From assembly GCF_900099705.1 (NCBI RefSeq), contig NZ_LT629695.1:496001-560000 (forward strand): a stretch of 64,000 nucleotides of DNA, given 5' to 3'. Origin of the DNA: Agrococcus jejuensis (GTDB lineage: Bacteria; Actinomycetota; Actinomycetes; Actinomycetales; Microbacteriaceae). Below the pieces are notes generated by a model. It ran no database searches and was not told where the DNA came from. It saw only the letters and a program-made list of their open reading frames with translations. Numbering within the stretch: position 1 is the first letter of the stretch; every line of letters begins with the position of its first letter. The position numbers and the translations under genes are program-made. Shown here piece by piece: positions 35,151 to 45,150 of the stretch.

Positions 35151-37832
35151 TCAGTCGCGCGGCTTCTCGACCATCTCGATGGTCTCGATCTCGTCGCCGA
35201 GCTGGATGTCGTTGAACTTGCCCAGACCGATGCCGCACTCGAAGTCGGTCTTGACCTCGGTGACGTCGTCCTTGAAGCGGCGCAGCGACTCGATGGCGAG
35301 GCCATCGGCCAGCACGACGCCGTCGCGGATGACGCGCGCCTTGGCGTTGCGGGTGATCGTGCCGGAGCGCACGATGACACCGGCGATGTTGCCCCACTTC
35401 GACGAGCGGAACACCTCCCGGATCTCCGCGACGCCCGACTGGACCTCCTCGTACTCCGGCTTCAGCATGCCCTTCAGCGAGCTCTCGATGTCGTCGATCG
35501 CTGCGTAGATGACGTTGTAGAAGCGCACGTCGACGCCCTCGCGAGCTGCTCGCTCGCGCGCCTTCGTGTCGGGTCGCACGTTGAAGCCGATGATCACGGC
35601 GTCGTCGACCGTCGCCAGGTTCACGTCGGACTCCGTGATCGCACCGACGCCGCGGTGGATGATGCGGAGGTCGACCGAGTCGTCGATGTCGATCTTGAGC
35701 AGCGACTCCTCGAGCGCCTCGACCGCACCGGACACGTCGCCCTTGATGATGAGGTTGAGGGTCTCGACCTTGCCCTGCTCGAGCGCGAGCTTGAAGTCCT
35801 CGAGCGACAGGCGCTTGCGAGCCTTCGCCAGGAGGGCGTTGCGCTCGACGGCCTCGCGCTTCTCGGCGATCTGACGCGCCGTGCGGTCCTCCTCGGTGAC
35901 GAGGAAGGTGTCGCCTGCGCGCGGGACCGACGAGAGGCCCTGCACCTGCACGGGCATCGAGGGCCATGCCTCGTCGACGGGGGTGCCGTCGTCGAGGGTC
36001 ATGGCGCGCACGCGGCCGTAGGCCGTGCCCGCGACGATCGCGTCGCCGATGCGCAGCGTGCCCGACTGGATGAGCACGGTCGTGACCGCACCGCGGCCCT
36101 TGTCGAGGCGAGCCTCGATCGCGACGCCGCGCGCCTCCTTGTTGGGGTTGGCACGCAGGTCGAGGCCAGCGTCCGCCGTGAGGAGGACGGCCTCGATGAG
36201 CTCGTCGACGCCCTTGCCCGTGAGCGCGGACACGTCGACGAACATGACGTCGCCGCCGTACTCCTCGGCCACGAGGTTGTACTCGGTGAGCTGCTGGCGC
36301 ACCTTGGCGGGGTTCGCGCCCTCCTTGTCGACCTTGTTGACCGCGACCACGATCGGCACGCCTGCGGCCTGCGCGTGGTTCAGCGCCTCGACCGTCTGGG
36401 GCATGATGCCATCGTCGGCCGCGACCACGAGGATCGCGAGGTCGGTGACGCGCGCACCGCGGGCACGCATGGCCGTGAAGGCCTCGTGACCGGGGGTGTC
36501 GATGAACGTGACGGCACGGTCGATGCCCTCGTGCTCGCGGTACACCTGGTACGCACCGATGTGCTGCGTGATGCCGCCGGCCTCGCCGTCGATGACGTTC
36601 GACTTGCGGATCGCGTCGAGCAGTCGCGTCTTGCCGTGGTCGACGTGACCCATGACCGTGACGACGGGGGCGCGGAACTCCAGGTCGCTCTCGTCCTCGT
36701 CCTCGAGCTCCTGCTCGAGGTCGAGGCCGAAGCCCTCGAGGAGCTCCTTGTCCTCGTCCTCGGGGCTGACGATCTGGATGCGGTAGCCGAGCTCCTCACC
36801 GAGGATCTCGAACGTCGACTCGTCGAGCGACTCGGTGGCCGTGGCCATCTCGCCCAGGTGGAACAGCACCTGCACGAGGTCGCCGGGGCTCACGTCGATC
36901 TTCTCGGCGAAGTCCGAGATGGATGCGCCGCGGCGCATGCGGATGACCTGGCCCTCGCCGCGACGGACGCGCACGCCGCCGAGCGATGGCGCCTCGCGCA
37001 TCTCGAACTCGAGCCGCTTCGTACGCTTCGACTTGCGCGACTTGGCCTTGCCGCCGCCCTTGCCGAACGCGCCGGCGGTGCCGCCGGGACCGCGGCCACG
37101 ACGACCCGCGAACGCGGGGCCGCCACGACCGGGGGCGCCACGACCGGGCTGGCCGGCGCCGGGGCGCTGGAAGCCGAGGCCGCCGCCACCGGGGCCGCCC
37201 TGGCCGCCGCGCGGAGCGCCGGGACGGGGCGAGCCGGGACGCGGGGCGCCCGGACGGGGTGCGCCGGGACGCGGAGCGCCCGGACGCGGGCTGTCACGCG
37301 TGGGACGCGCGGTGAACGGGTTGTTGCCACCGCGGGGACGGCCCATGCCCTGCGACGACGCGAAGGGGTTGTTGCCGGGGCGGGGCGCGCCGGGACGCGC
37401 CATGGGGCGCGGGATGGCGTTGGGGGTCGGCGAGTCGCCTGCCGGTGCGGCGGGGGTCGCCGGGGCCGTTGCCTCGGCAGCCTCGGCGGGCTTGGCAGCC
37501 GGAGCCTCGGCGGGCTTCGCCGCAGCGGGAGCTGCGGGCGCGGCGGGCGCGGGCGCCTCGGCGGCGGGCTTCGCCGCGGCGGGCTTCGCGCCGGCGGGCT
37601 TCGCTGCGGGCTTCGACGCAGGCTTCTCCTGCGCCGGTGCTGCCGCTGCAGCCTCGGGCTGCTTCGTGACGCCGGCCTCCTCGAGGGCGGCCTTGAGCTT
37701 GCGCGCGACCGGCGGTGCGACGGCGGATGCGGGGCCCTTGACGAACTCCCCCATCTCCTTCAGCTTCGCGAGCGCGACCTTGCTCTCGACGCCGAGCTCG
37801 GCGGCGATCTCGTGTACGCGTGGATTTGCCAC
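35151..37832 (-). CDS. infB: Translation initiation factor IF-2
   Basis: 893 residues. IF-2 is the GTPase that brings fMet-tRNA to the 30S subunit. N-terminal IF2_N domain ([17 protein letters not shown]), then a long disordered Ala/Pro/Gly/Arg-rich region (about 55-290, with GAPRP repeats), then the second IF2_N block and the G domain: GHVDHGKT from residue 395, DTPGHEAF and NKVD. GTG start with AGGAGA upstream. Part of nusA-ylxR-infB-rbfA. The low-complexity region is longer than in E. coli, as usual for actinobacteria. Confidence 0.98.
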   Translation of the reverse strand: MANPRVHEIAAELGVESKVALAKLKEMGEFVKGPASAVAPPVARKLKAALEEAGVTKQPEAAAAAPAQEKPASKPAAKPAGAKPAAAKPAAEAPAPAAPAAPAAAKPAEAPAAKPAEAAEATAPATPAAPAGDSPTPNAIPRPMARPGAPRPGNNPFASSQGMGRPRGGNNPFTARPTRDSPRPGAPRPGAPRPGAPRPGSPRPGAPRGGQGGPGGGGLGFQRPGAGQPGRGAPGRGGPAFAGRRGRGPGGTAGAFGKGGGKAKSRKSKRTKRLEFEMREAPSLGGVRVRRGEGQVIRMRRGASISDFAEKIDVSPGDLVQVLFHLGEMATATESLDESTFEILGEELGYRIQIVSPEDEDKELLEGFGLDLEQELEDEDESDLEFRAPVVTVMGHVDHGKTRLLDAIRKSNVIDGEAGGITQHIGAYQVYREHEGIDRAVTFIDTPGHEAFTAMRARGARVTDLAILVVAADDGIMPQTVEALNHAQAAGVPIVVAVNKVDKEGANPAKVRQQLTEYNLVAEEYGGDVMFVDVSALTGKGVDELIEAVLLTADAGLDLRANPNKEARGVAIEARLDKGRGAVTTVLIQSGTLRIGDAIVAGTAYGRVRAMTLDDGTPVDEAWPSMPVQVQGLSSVPRAGDTFLVTEEDRTARQIAEKREAVERNALLAKARKRLSLEDFKLALEQGKVETLNLIIKGDVSGAVEALEESLLKIDIDDSVDLRIIHRGVGAITESDVNLATVDDAVIIGFNVRPDTKARERAAREGVDVRFYNVIYAAIDDIESSLKGMLKPEYEEVQSGVAEIREVFRSSKWGNIAGVIVRSGTITRNAKARVIRDGVVLADGLAIESLRRFKDDVTEVKTDFECGIGLGKFNDIQLGDEIETIEMVEKPRD
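37216..37290. repeat. 15-bp tandem repeat inside infB
   Basis: Five imperfect 15-bp units (type GCGCCGGGACGCGGG) encode repeated Gly-Ala/Ser-Pro-Arg-Pro blocks of IF-2. A coding minisatellite that could vary in copy number between strains. Confidence 0.75.
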
Positions 37833-37910
37833 TGGTTGTTCTCCTGTCCGGGTCCGACCCCGGATCAGGGGACGGACGTCTAGCTGACGGGTCTCATCTC
37901 GAGCCGCTCA

Positions 37911-38192
37911 TCAGTTGTCCATGGTGGTTTCTGTCTTCCTGTCGTGGCCGTCTCCGGCCAGTCGTGCCGCCCACGCTTCGATGGGCGTCGCGTCGAGTCC
38001 CCTCGAGCGCAGCGCGTGTCCGAGCGATCTCGTCGCCCGCTGGACGCACGCAGCATCCGAGTGCACCCACGCGCCCCTGCCTGGCAGGCGTCGACCTTCG
38101 TCGACGACCACCGCGCCGTTCGCCGCGACGAGACGCACCAGGGCGTCCTGCTCGCAGCGCATGCGGCAGCCGAGGCACATGCGGATGGGCAT
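37911..38192 (-). CDS. ylxR: YlxR family RNA-binding protein (DUF448)
   Basis: 93 residues. The N-terminal RMCLGCR and ALVRLVAANG, and the GRGAWVHSDAACVQRA motif, fit the YlxR fold, a small nucleic-acid-binding protein linked with nusA-infB and shown in some species to associate with RNase P. The start ATG at 38192 is uncertain, since a second ATG lies 12 nt inside; the family usually has a few residues before the first Cys, which favours the longer form. Confidence 0.9.
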   Translation of the reverse strand: MPIRMCLGCRMRCEQDALVRLVAANGAVVVDEGRRLPGRGAWVHSDAACVQRATRSLGHALRSRGLDATPIEAWAARLAGDGHDRKTETTMDN

Positions 38193-38229
38193 CAGTCTAT
38201 CCCAACGCTGGAAGCGGCTCGACGCTTCC

Positions 38230-39219
38230 CTAGTCCTCGTCCATGACGGAGTCGGGCTGGATGTCGATCTTCGAGCCCGTGAGCTTCGCGGCGAGGCGGG
38301 CGTTCTGGCCCTCCTTGCCGATCGCGAGCGAGAGCTGGAAGTCGGGCACGAGGGCGCGCACGGCCTTGAGCTTCGCGTCGAGCACGAACGCGTCCGAGAC
38401 CTTCGCGGGGCTCAGGGCGTTCGCGACGAACGTCGCGAGGTCGTCGGAGTAGTCGACGATGTCGATCTTCTCCTCGCCGAGCTCCGACTGCACGGCGCGC
38501 ACGCGCGAGCCCATCTCGCCGATCGCTGCGCCCTTGGCGTTGATGCCGGGGGCCTTCGCGATGACGGCGATCTTCGAGCGGTGGCCGGCCTCGCGCGCGA
38601 TGGCGACGATCTCGACCTGGCCGCTCGCGATCTCGGGCACCTCGTGCGCGAAGAGCTTGCGCACGAGCGCGGGGTGCGTGCGCGACACGGTGACCTGCGG
38701 GCCCGTGCGGCCGCGCTCGACCTTCGTGATGAGCACGCGCAGGCGCTGGCCGTGGCGGTACTCGGCGCCCGGGACTCGCTCCTCGGGCGGCATGATCGCC
38801 TCGATCTCGCCGATCTGCACGTAGACCATGCGCGGGTTCGGGCCCTGCTGCACGACGCCGGCGACGATCTCGCCCTCGCGGCTCTTGAAGTCGCCGAGGA
38901 TCGACTCGTCGGAGTGGGCGCGCAGGCGCTCGAAGATGACCTGCTTCGCTGCCGACGCGGCGATGCGACCGAAGTCCTCCTGCGCGACGGGCGACTCGCC
39001 GATGACGTTGCCGTCCTCGTCGACCTCGGTCTGGAACACCTGCACGAGACCGGACTTGCGGTCGATCGTGACGCGCACGCGGGGCGCGTCGGCGGCGCGG
39101 TGCTCCTCGGAGCGCAGGTACGCCTGCAGGATGGCCTGCTCGGTGATGACGATCAGCTCGTCGAACGGGACCTCGCGCTCGCGCTCGAGGTGCTTCAGCA
39201 CGCTGAGATCGATCTCCAT
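38230..39219 (-). CDS. nusA: Transcription termination/antitermination factor NusA
   Basis: 329 residues. N-terminal RNA polymerase-binding domain, an S1 domain (REGEIVAGVVQQGPNPRMVYVQIG), then two KH domains (GHRSKIAVIAKAPGINAKGAAIGEMGSRVRAV and LAIGKEGQNARLAAKLTG). It lacks the C-terminal acidic repeats of E. coli NusA, as is typical for Gram-positives. ATG at 39219 with AGGAGG upstream. Unlike the standard order rimP-nusA-ylxR-infB-rbfA, no rimP precedes it; a divergent cyclophilin gene is there instead. Confidence 0.97.
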   Translation of the reverse strand: MEIDLSVLKHLEREREVPFDELIVITEQAILQAYLRSEEHRAADAPRVRVTIDRKSGLVQVFQTEVDEDGNVIGESPVAQEDFGRIAASAAKQVIFERLRAHSDESILGDFKSREGEIVAGVVQQGPNPRMVYVQIGEIEAIMPPEERVPGAEYRHGQRLRVLITKVERGRTGPQVTVSRTHPALVRKLFAHEVPEIASGQVEIVAIAREAGHRSKIAVIAKAPGINAKGAAIGEMGSRVRAVQSELGEEKIDIVDYSDDLATFVANALSPAKVSDAFVLDAKLKAVRALVPDFQLSLAIGKEGQNARLAAKLTGSKIDIQPDSVMDED

Positions 39220-39260
39220 GGGGCGCCTCCTGTATGCAGTTGTGGTCGGGCAGACCTTCG

Positions 39261-39266
39261 AGGATA
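39261..39266 (-). promoter_or_regulatory. Possible -10 element of nusA-ylxR-infB
   Basis: TATCCT about 41 nt before the nusA ATG, giving a short leader that carries the AGGAGG ribosome binding site. Confidence 0.4.
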
Positions 39267-39331
39267 CCGGATGCGGCGGGCACGGCACGCGGGCGCCGTC
39301 GGGCCGGGGACGACCCGCTCGCGCGACCGGA

Positions 39332-39337
39332 TACCGT
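39332..39337 (+). promoter_or_regulatory. -10 element of the cyclophilin gene
   Basis: TACCGT, 6 nt before the GTG at 39344; leaderless pattern. Confidence 0.55.
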
Positions 39338-39343
39338 CGAGTC

Positions 39344-40000
39344 GTGCGCTCCCGACTCATCCCCGCCGCCCTGCTGCTCTCCGCCACGCTCGCGCTCGTC
39401 GCGTGCTCGACCCCCGACTCCCCCGCGTCCCCGTCGACCTCCGCCGGCACCGCGACCGACGGCTGCGCCTACGTCTCCGACGGCAGCGGCGCCGTCGAGG
39501 CCCCGCCCGCCGAGCCCGCGGTCTCGGGCGAGGTCGCCGTGACGCTCGAGACGAGCGCGGGCGCGATCGGCATGACCCTCGACGCCGACCGCACCCCGTG
39601 CACGGTCGGCAGCTTCACCTCGCTCGCCGACCAGGGCTACCTCGACGGCACGCAGTGCCACCGCCTCACGACCGAGGGCATCTTCGTGCTGCAGTGCGGC
39701 GACCCGACCGGCACGGGCCGCGGCGGGCCCGGGTACTCGTACGCCGACGAGCTCGACGGCACCGAGACGTACTCGGCAGGCACGGTCGCGATGGCGAACG
39801 CCGGCCCCGACACGAACGGCTCGCAGTTCTTCCTCGTCTACGAGGACTCGCCCCTGCCGCCGTCGTACACGGTCTTCGGCACGATGGACGAGGCCGGCCT
39901 CGCCGTCGTCGCCGCGATCGGCGCGGCAGGCGTCGCAGGCGGCGGGCCCGATGGCGCGCCCGCCGACGACGTGACGATCGCGTCGGTCGCCATCGGCTGA
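39344..40000 (+). CDS. Lipoprotein peptidyl-prolyl cis-trans isomerase (cyclophilin)
   Basis: 218 residues. Signal peptide ends in LALVAC with the lipid Cys at residue 21. A Ser/Thr/Ala-rich linker is followed by a cyclophilin-type domain: TPCTVGSFTSLADQGYLDGTQCHRL, MANAGPDTNGSQFFLVY and YTVFGTMDEAGL. The usual catalytic Arg of FHR is replaced in the CHRL context (R about residue 107, HR retained). It probably folds exported proteins on the outer face of the membrane. GTG start, leaderless. Convergent with proS. Confidence 0.92.
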   Translation: MRSRLIPAALLLSATLALVACSTPDSPASPSTSAGTATDGCAYVSDGSGAVEAPPAEPAVSGEVAVTLETSAGAIGMTLDADRTPCTVGSFTSLADQGYLDGTQCHRLTTEGIFVLQCGDPTGTGRGGPGYSYADELDGTETYSAGTVAMANAGPDTNGSQFFLVYEDSPLPPSYTVFGTMDEAGLAVVAAIGAAGVAGGGPDGAPADDVTIASVAIG

Positions 40001-40015
40001 CCCGCCGACGAACCA

Positions 40016-40050
40016 CGAAGGGCCGGACGCGCATCGCGTCCGGCCCTTCG
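40016..40050. terminator. Bidirectional terminator between the cyclophilin gene and proS
   Basis: Perfect 16-bp stem CGAAGGGCCGGACGCG with a 3-nt loop between convergent genes. Confidence 0.85.
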
Positions 40051-40059
40051 TCGTGGCGG

Positions 40060-41820
40060 TCAGCCCTGCTGCAGGCGCGCGACGACCTCGTCGAGGCGCA
40101 CCTCTGCGCGCTCGCCCGTCGCGCGATCCCACAGCTCGCCGAGGCCCTCGACGGCGCCCCGGCCCACGACGACGACGCGCGGCACGCCGATGAGCTCGGC
40201 GTCGCCGAACTTCACGCCCGGGCTCACCTTCGCGCGGTCGTCGAAGAGCACCTCGAGGCCGGTCGCCTCGATGTCGGCGACGAGCTGCTCGGCGATCGCG
40301 AAGACGGCCTCGTCGCGGCCCGTGGCGACGACGTGCACGTCGAACGGCGCGATCTCGCGCGGCCACACGATGCCCTTGTCGTCGTGGTGGCCCTCGACGA
40401 TCGCCGCGAGGTTGCGCGTGACGCCGATGCCGTACGAGCCCATCGTGACGGTCTGCAGTCGGCCGGACTCGTCGAGCACCTGCAGGCCCAGCGCCTCCGC
40501 GTACTTGCGGCCCAGCTGGAAGACGTGGCCGATCTCCATGCCGCGCTCGATCGTCACGGGACCCGAGCCGTCGGGCGCGGGGTCGCCCTCGCGCACCGAC
40601 GCGACCTCGACGGTGCCGTCGCCGACGAAGTCGCGGCCGGCGACGAGCCCGAAGACGTGCCTGCCGTCCTCGTTCGCACCCGTGAGCCACGTCGTGCCGT
40701 CGACGACCCGGGGGTCGAGCAGGTAGCGGATGCCGGTGGTCGACTGCTCGCCGAGCACGGCGCCCGCGGCCGACCAGGGGCCGATGTAGCCCTTCACGAG
40801 GCCGGGGTTCGCGGCGAAGTCCGCCTCGGTCGCCGACTCGACCTCCGCCGGCTGGAACGCCACCTCGGCGCGCTTCTCGTCGACCTCGCGGTCGCCGGGC
40901 AGGCCGACGACGACGAGCTCGCGCGAGCCGTCGAGGTGCGTGAGACGCAGCACGACGTTCTTCAGCGTGTCGGCGGCCGTCCACGGCGTCGCGCGCGGCT
41001 GGTGCTCGTTGGCGTGGGCGACGAGGGTGTCGATCGTGGGCGTCGCGGGCGTGTCGTGCACGACCGCCGCGGGGGCGTCGTCGAACCCGATGGCGTCGGG
41101 CACGAGCGTCGTGAACGCCTCGACGTTCGCGGCGTACCCGCTCGCCGAGCGCACGAACGCGTCCTCGCCGATCGCCGTCGGGTGCAGGAACTCCTCCGAC
41201 CGCGAGCCGCCCATGGCACCGGCGTCGGCCGCGACGATGACGTAGTCGAGGCCGAGGCGCTGGAAGATGCGCTCGTACGCGTCGCGCTGCGCCTGGTAGC
41301 TGGCCGCGAGGCCCTCGTCGGTGATGTCGAACGAGTACGCGTCCTTCATCGTGAACTCGCGTGCACGCAGCAGGCCCGCGCGGGGCCGCGTCTCGTCGCG
41401 GTACTTGTCCTGGATCTGGTAGATCGTCAGCGGCAGCTGCTTGTACGACGACACGACGTCCTGCACGAGCAGCGTGAAGACCTCCTCGTGCGTCGGCGCG
41501 AGCAGGTGGTCGGCGCCCTTGCGGTCCTGCAGGCGGAAGATGCCGTCGCCGTACTCGGTCCAGCGCCCCGTGCGCTCGTACGGCTCGCGCGGCAGCAGGC
41601 CAGGGAAGAGCACCTCCTGGGCGCCCGCTGCCGTCATCTCCTGACGGACGATCTCCTCGATGCGGCGGCGCACCCGCAGACCGAGCGGCAGCCACGCGAA
41701 GAGGCCCGACCCCGCACGGCGGATGTAGCCGGCACGCAGCAGCAGCCGATGGCTGACGGCGTCGGCCTCGGCCGGATCGTCGCGGAGGGTCGTGAGGAAG
41801 AGCTGGGAGAGCCGGATCAC
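40060..41820 (-). CDS. proS: Prolyl-tRNA synthetase (bacterial type)
   Basis: 586 residues. Class II synthetase with the N-terminal [20 protein letters not shown] and [20 protein letters not shown], motif 2 ([40 protein letters not shown]) and motif 3 ([16 protein letters not shown]), plus the editing insertion between motifs 2 and 3 that is typical of the bacterial form. GTG start with TAGGAT 6 nt upstream. Single gene. Confidence 0.97.
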   Translation of the reverse strand: MIRLSQLFLTTLRDDPAEADAVSHRLLLRAGYIRRAGSGLFAWLPLGLRVRRRIEEIVRQEMTAAGAQEVLFPGLLPREPYERTGRWTEYGDGIFRLQDRKGADHLLAPTHEEVFTLLVQDVVSSYKQLPLTIYQIQDKYRDETRPRAGLLRAREFTMKDAYSFDITDEGLAASYQAQRDAYERIFQRLGLDYVIVAADAGAMGGSRSEEFLHPTAIGEDAFVRSASGYAANVEAFTTLVPDAIGFDDAPAAVVHDTPATPTIDTLVAHANEHQPRATPWTAADTLKNVVLRLTHLDGSRELVVVGLPGDREVDEKRAEVAFQPAEVESATEADFAANPGLVKGYIGPWSAAGAVLGEQSTTGIRYLLDPRVVDGTTWLTGANEDGRHVFGLVAGRDFVGDGTVEVASVREGDPAPDGSGPVTIERGMEIGHVFQLGRKYAEALGLQVLDESGRLQTVTMGSYGIGVTRNLAAIVEGHHDDKGIVWPREIAPFDVHVVATGRDEAVFAIAEQLVADIEATGLEVLFDDRAKVSPGVKFGDAELIGVPRVVVVGRGAVEGLGELWDRATGERAEVRLDEVVARLQQG

Positions 41821-41826
41821 CCCACG

Positions 41827-41832
41827 ATCCTA
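41827..41832 (-). promoter_or_regulatory. -10 element of proS
   Basis: TAGGAT, 6 nt before the GTG at 41820; leaderless pattern. Confidence 0.6.
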
Positions 41833-41880
41833 CGAGCCGCGACGAGCCGCGTCGGACGCGGCACGACCCGAGGCGTCACG

Positions 41881-42720
41881 TCACCAGGGCTGCTCGACGC
41901 CTCCGCTGCCTTCCTCGCCCTGCTGCTGGTTGTACTCGTCCTGCTGCTGCTGCTGCTCCTGCGCCTGCTGGTTCTGCTCCTCGAGCTGCTCCTGCTGCGT
42001 CTGGGGCTCCTGACCCTCCGCCGGATCCTCGGACTCCGACTCCTCGCCCTCCGACGGGTCCTCGGAGTCGCCGCCGCCGCCCGACTCGTCCTCGATCTTC
42101 TCCTCGATGCGCGGCACGGCCTGCTCGAGCTGCTCGCCCGTGTCTGCCTGGATGATCGTCGGCTCGGCGAAGCAGCCGTCGGGCGCCGCATCGATGATGC
42201 CGAGCGCCTCGGCGTAGAGCCCGTTGGCGGTCTGCACGTCGTCGGCCTCGCGCGCCTGGTCGCCCTGCTTCTCGACGACGTAGACGATCGACACGAGGAT
42301 GATGCAGTACTCGTTCGAGCCCTCCTGGCCGTTGAGCGCCAGCGACTCCTCGAGCAGCGTGCGCGCCTCGACGAGCTGCTCGGGGCTCCCCTGCATGCCG
42401 AGCGCGACGCCCACGTCGTACGGCGCCTTCCACGGCTCGAGGAAGTTCCACCACTGCAGGCCGCGCGCCTGCATCTCGGCCTCCTGGTACGCGCGACGCT
42501 CGAACGCGTTCTGCGACGCGTCCGCGAAGGCGTTGACGCTCACGAGCTTCGCCGAGAGCACGAGCCCCGCGATCGTGATGGGCGCGAGCACGAGCATGAG
42601 GATGAGGCGCAGCCTGCGGCGCGCGTCGTCGGTCCAGCGGCGCCGCCTCGGCGGCGGCGGCACGTGCGGCGGCGCCGACTGCGCGGGCGCGGCATCCCTC
42701 GTGAGCGTGTCGGTCATCAT
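41881..42720 (-). CDS. Membrane-anchored helical-repeat protein with Gln/Glu-rich tail (BatC-like)
   Basis: 279 residues. A cytosolic Pro/Arg-rich N-terminus, one helix (about 37-58), then helical repeats (AFERRAYQEAEMQARGLQ, ARTLLEESLALNG, ANGLYAEALGIID) that look like degenerate TPRs, and a C-terminal tail of about 80 Glu/Gln/Ser residues. The ATG overlaps the preceding vWA gene (ATGATGA). As last gene of a MoxR-DUF58-vWA cluster it holds the place of BatC. No sequence family confirmed. Confidence 0.75.
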   Translation of the reverse strand: MMTDTLTRDAAPAQSAPPHVPPPPRRRRWTDDARRRLRLILMLVLAPITIAGLVLSAKLVSVNAFADASQNAFERRAYQEAEMQARGLQWWNFLEPWKAPYDVGVALGMQGSPEQLVEARTLLEESLALNGQEGSNEYCIILVSIVYVVEKQGDQAREADDVQTANGLYAEALGIIDAAPDGCFAEPTIIQADTGEQLEQAVPRIEEKIEDESGGGGDSEDPSEGEESESEDPAEGQEPQTQQEQLEEQNQQAQEQQQQQDEYNQQQGEEGSGGVEQPW

Positions 42721-43700
42721 CGCCTCCTCGCGCCGGAGCGCAGTCGCAGCGCCCCCGCGAACACCCACAGCTCCCACATGAGCAGCAGGAACAGCGGCAC
42801 GGCGAGCACCCAGTACAGGTCGAGCCTCGCCTCCTCGGTCTGCGACAGGTCGACCTCGCCCTGCTGCGACGTCATGGCGTCGAGCGACGGCGCGAGGTCG
42901 ACGTCGGCCGTGCGGTGCAGGTAGCTGACGCCCATCTGCGTCGCGATCTCCTGCAGCGCCGCCTCGTCGATGCGGCTGATGGCATCGCCGCCCGCCGGAT
43001 CCTGCACGTAGACGGGCTCGGTCGGCTGCTCGAACGACGACTCCTGCATGCGGCCGCCCTGCTCGGTGCCGTAGCCGAGCACGAAGCCCGCGTCGACGAG
43101 CGGCGCGACCGTGTCGAACGACTGCGGCGGCGCCTCGGCCGTCTGCTCGCCGTCGCCCATGTAGAACACGAGCGTCGGCGCGCCCGGATGCGCCGCATCC
43201 GCCCGCTCGATCTCCTGCTGCAGCATGTCGCGCGCCGCCGAGATCGACGAGCCCTGCGAGAAGAAGCCGATCTCGGGCTTCAGCGCGTTGACGAGCTCGA
43301 TGACGGCCGAGCCGTCGTCGGTGAGCGGCACGCGCAGCTGCGGCTGCGAGTCGAACGTGATGACCGAGATGTTCGAGCCGGCGAACGCGTAGGCGACGTC
43401 GCGCACGTCGTCGCGGATGCCCTGGATGCGCGCCTCGCCCTGACCCCAGTCCTCGGCCGCGATCGACTGCGACGTGTCGATGACGAGGAAGACGTTGACG
43501 TTGATCGAGCCCGTCGGCACCTCGCCGCCGGGCACGCCGGGACGCGCGACCATCGCGATGACGACGATCGCCATGAGCGTGCGGCGGATCCAGTGGATGC
43601 GTCGGCCGCGCTCGGCGATCAGGCGCCACACGCACAGGCCCACGAGCGCGAGGCCCACGATGCCGAGCACCGCGATGGGGATGTCGGGCAGGAACGTCAC
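42717..43700 (-). CDS. von Willebrand A domain membrane protein (BatB-like)
   Basis: 327 residues. Two N-terminal helices (about 7-27 and 38-53), a vWA domain whose metal site DTSQS is D75/S77/S79, and a C-terminal helix (about 297-317). Bat-type proteins are surface vWA proteins connected with aerotolerance or stress in other bacteria; the function here is not known. GTG start overlaps the first vWA gene by 4 nt. Confidence 0.88.
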   Translation of the reverse strand: MTFLPDIPIAVLGIVGLALVGLCVWRLIAERGRRIHWIRRTLMAIVVIAMVARPGVPGGEVPTGSINVNVFLVIDTSQSIAAEDWGQGEARIQGIRDDVRDVAYAFAGSNISVITFDSQPQLRVPLTDDGSAVIELVNALKPEIGFFSQGSSISAARDMLQQEIERADAAHPGAPTLVFYMGDGEQTAEAPPQSFDTVAPLVDAGFVLGYGTEQGGRMQESSFEQPTEPVYVQDPAGGDAISRIDEAALQEIATQMGVSYLHRTADVDLAPSLDAMTSQQGEVDLSQTEEARLDLYWVLAVPLFLLLMWELWVFAGALRLRSGARRR

Positions 43701-44686
43701 AGTCGCACCCTCCACGCCACGACGCACACGCCGATGACCAGCATCATGAGGATCGGCAGCAGCGGCCCCGGCCTGTCGACGATCTGCACCTCGGGTGGCG
43801 TCTCGATGTAGCCGGCCTCGATGGCGTTGACGCGTTCGACGATGCTCGAGACCGTGTCGGCGAAGTCGAGCGCGAAGTACGCGCCGCCCGTCGTCTCGGC
43901 CACGTTCTGCAGCTGCGCCGACACGGGATCCCCACCCCAGTCGAACGGGTTGATCGCGTACACGCGCACGTCGTTGTCGATGGCCAGCTGGCCCGCCTGC
44001 TCGAGCGAGAAGATCTGCTGGCCGTTCACCATGTTGTCGGTCGCGAGGATGATCGAGCGCGGCCGGTCGGTGTCGTCGGTGTCGGCGAAGTCGAGCGCGC
44101 ACGACGCGAGGCCGTCGCCCACGAGCGACGCGCCGTTGCCGTTCGACGTGCCCGCCGCGTAGCTGAACTGCTCGTCGGGGCCAAGGTTGCCCTGGAACGC
44201 CCGCTGGTATCGCCCGAGCTGCTCGACGATGTAGTCGTAGTCGCTCGTGAGCGGGAACGCCATGACGCTCGACGCGTCGAAGATGCGCATGCCGATGCGC
44301 TCGCCGTCGAGGCCCTGCGCGATCTGCTGGAAGACGCCGAGGATCTCGGCGTCGACGTCGACCATCGAGCCCGACACGTCGAGGCACAGCAGGATGTCGC
44401 GCTTGAAGTCGTCGTTCTGGTTCGCGTTCACCGCGGCCGGACGCGCGGCGATGAACGCCGTGCCGACGCCGCCGACGATGAGCACGACGAGACCGAGCGC
44501 CGTCCACGCGCGGTACCTGGCGAACGCCGCCCTGTAGCGCGGCAGCGCCGTGAGGCGGTCCATGTGCGCCACGGGCTTGCCGCGCTCGGCGCGACGCCTG
44601 CGCACGACGGCGAGGACGCCGACCACGCCGCCCACGATGAGCAGCGCCGGCAGCATCCACCACCACAGCAGCAGCCCTACATCCAC
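43697..44686 (-). CDS. von Willebrand A domain membrane protein (BatA-like)
   Basis: 329 residues. Two N-terminal helices (about 5-28 and 62-81), vWA metal site DVSGS (D103, S105, S107), and a C-terminal helix near 309-326. The GTG at 44686 overlaps the upstream gene by 10 nt. An alternative downstream ATG in the WWWM segment would remove part of the first helix. Works presumably with MoxR and the second vWA protein. Confidence 0.86.
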   Translation of the reverse strand: MDVGLLLWWWMLPALLIVGGVVGVLAVVRRRRAERGKPVAHMDRLTALPRYRAAFARYRAWTALGLVVLIVGGVGTAFIAARPAAVNANQNDDFKRDILLCLDVSGSMVDVDAEILGVFQQIAQGLDGERIGMRIFDASSVMAFPLTSDYDYIVEQLGRYQRAFQGNLGPDEQFSYAAGTSNGNGASLVGDGLASCALDFADTDDTDRPRSIILATDNMVNGQQIFSLEQAGQLAIDNDVRVYAINPFDWGGDPVSAQLQNVAETTGGAYFALDFADTVSSIVERVNAIEAGYIETPPEVQIVDRPGPLLPILMMLVIGVCVVAWRVRL

Positions 44687-45150
44687 GTCGACACGACCTT
44701 CCTGGCGATGTCGATCGCGCCCTCGGGGTCGTGCTTCGCCGTGCGGCGGAACGACGACGGGTAGTACTCGGCGACGGCGCCGTGCACCGTCGGCAGGTCG
44801 GCGTCGGCGAGGTCCTCGAGGGTCATGACCTCGGCGACGACGCCCGTCGACTCGTGCGCGAAGAAGCGCAGCACGAGGCTCAGGCGCTGCGACAGCCTGC
44901 GCGCATCCAGCTCGCCCGCCTCGTGCTCCTGGGCGACCTCGTCGATCATGCCGAGGTACTTCTGCTTCAACGAGCGCACGTCGACCTTGCGCGGCGGCGG
45001 AGGCGGCGGCACGAGGATGCCGCGCGGCCGCGTGCACAGCCACACGACGTAGTACGCGCCGGCGAGCGCGACGACGAGCAGCACGCCGGGCACCCACCAC
45101 GGCTGGTACTGGAACGGCCCGTACAGGTCGGGAGCGTCAACGGCGAACAC
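44677..45150 (-). CDS. Small membrane protein of the MoxR/Bat cluster (DUF4381-like)
   Basis: 157 residues. One helix near the N-terminus (about 19-41), a polyproline stretch (PPPPPP), and a helical cytosolic domain (LKQKYLGMIDEVAQEHEAGELDARRLSQRLSLVLRFFAHE). Position between DUF58 and vWA genes and layout match DUF4381-type proteins; assignment by context. It overlaps DUF58 by 14 nt and the vWA gene by 10 nt. Confidence 0.7.
   Translation of the reverse strand: MFAVDAPDLYGPFQYQPWWVPGVLLVVALAGAYYVVWLCTRPRGILVPPPPPPRKVDVRSLKQKYLGMIDEVAQEHEAGELDARRLSQRLSLVLRFFAHESTGVVAEVMTLEDLADADLPTVHGAVAEYYPSSFRRTAKHDPEGAIDIARKVVSTWM

Noticed and set aside
41840..41870. Small CCGCGT/ACGCGG hairpin upstream of proS
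   Set aside because: Only a 6-bp stem with a 3-nt loop, easily expected by chance in this GC-rich sequence; not listed as a terminator.
37915..42924. 1669-codon plus-strand reading frame
   Set aside because: It runs antisense through ylxR, nusA and proS, which are all well-recognised proteins, and its product is Arg/Ala/His-rich without any motif: a GC-driven shadow.
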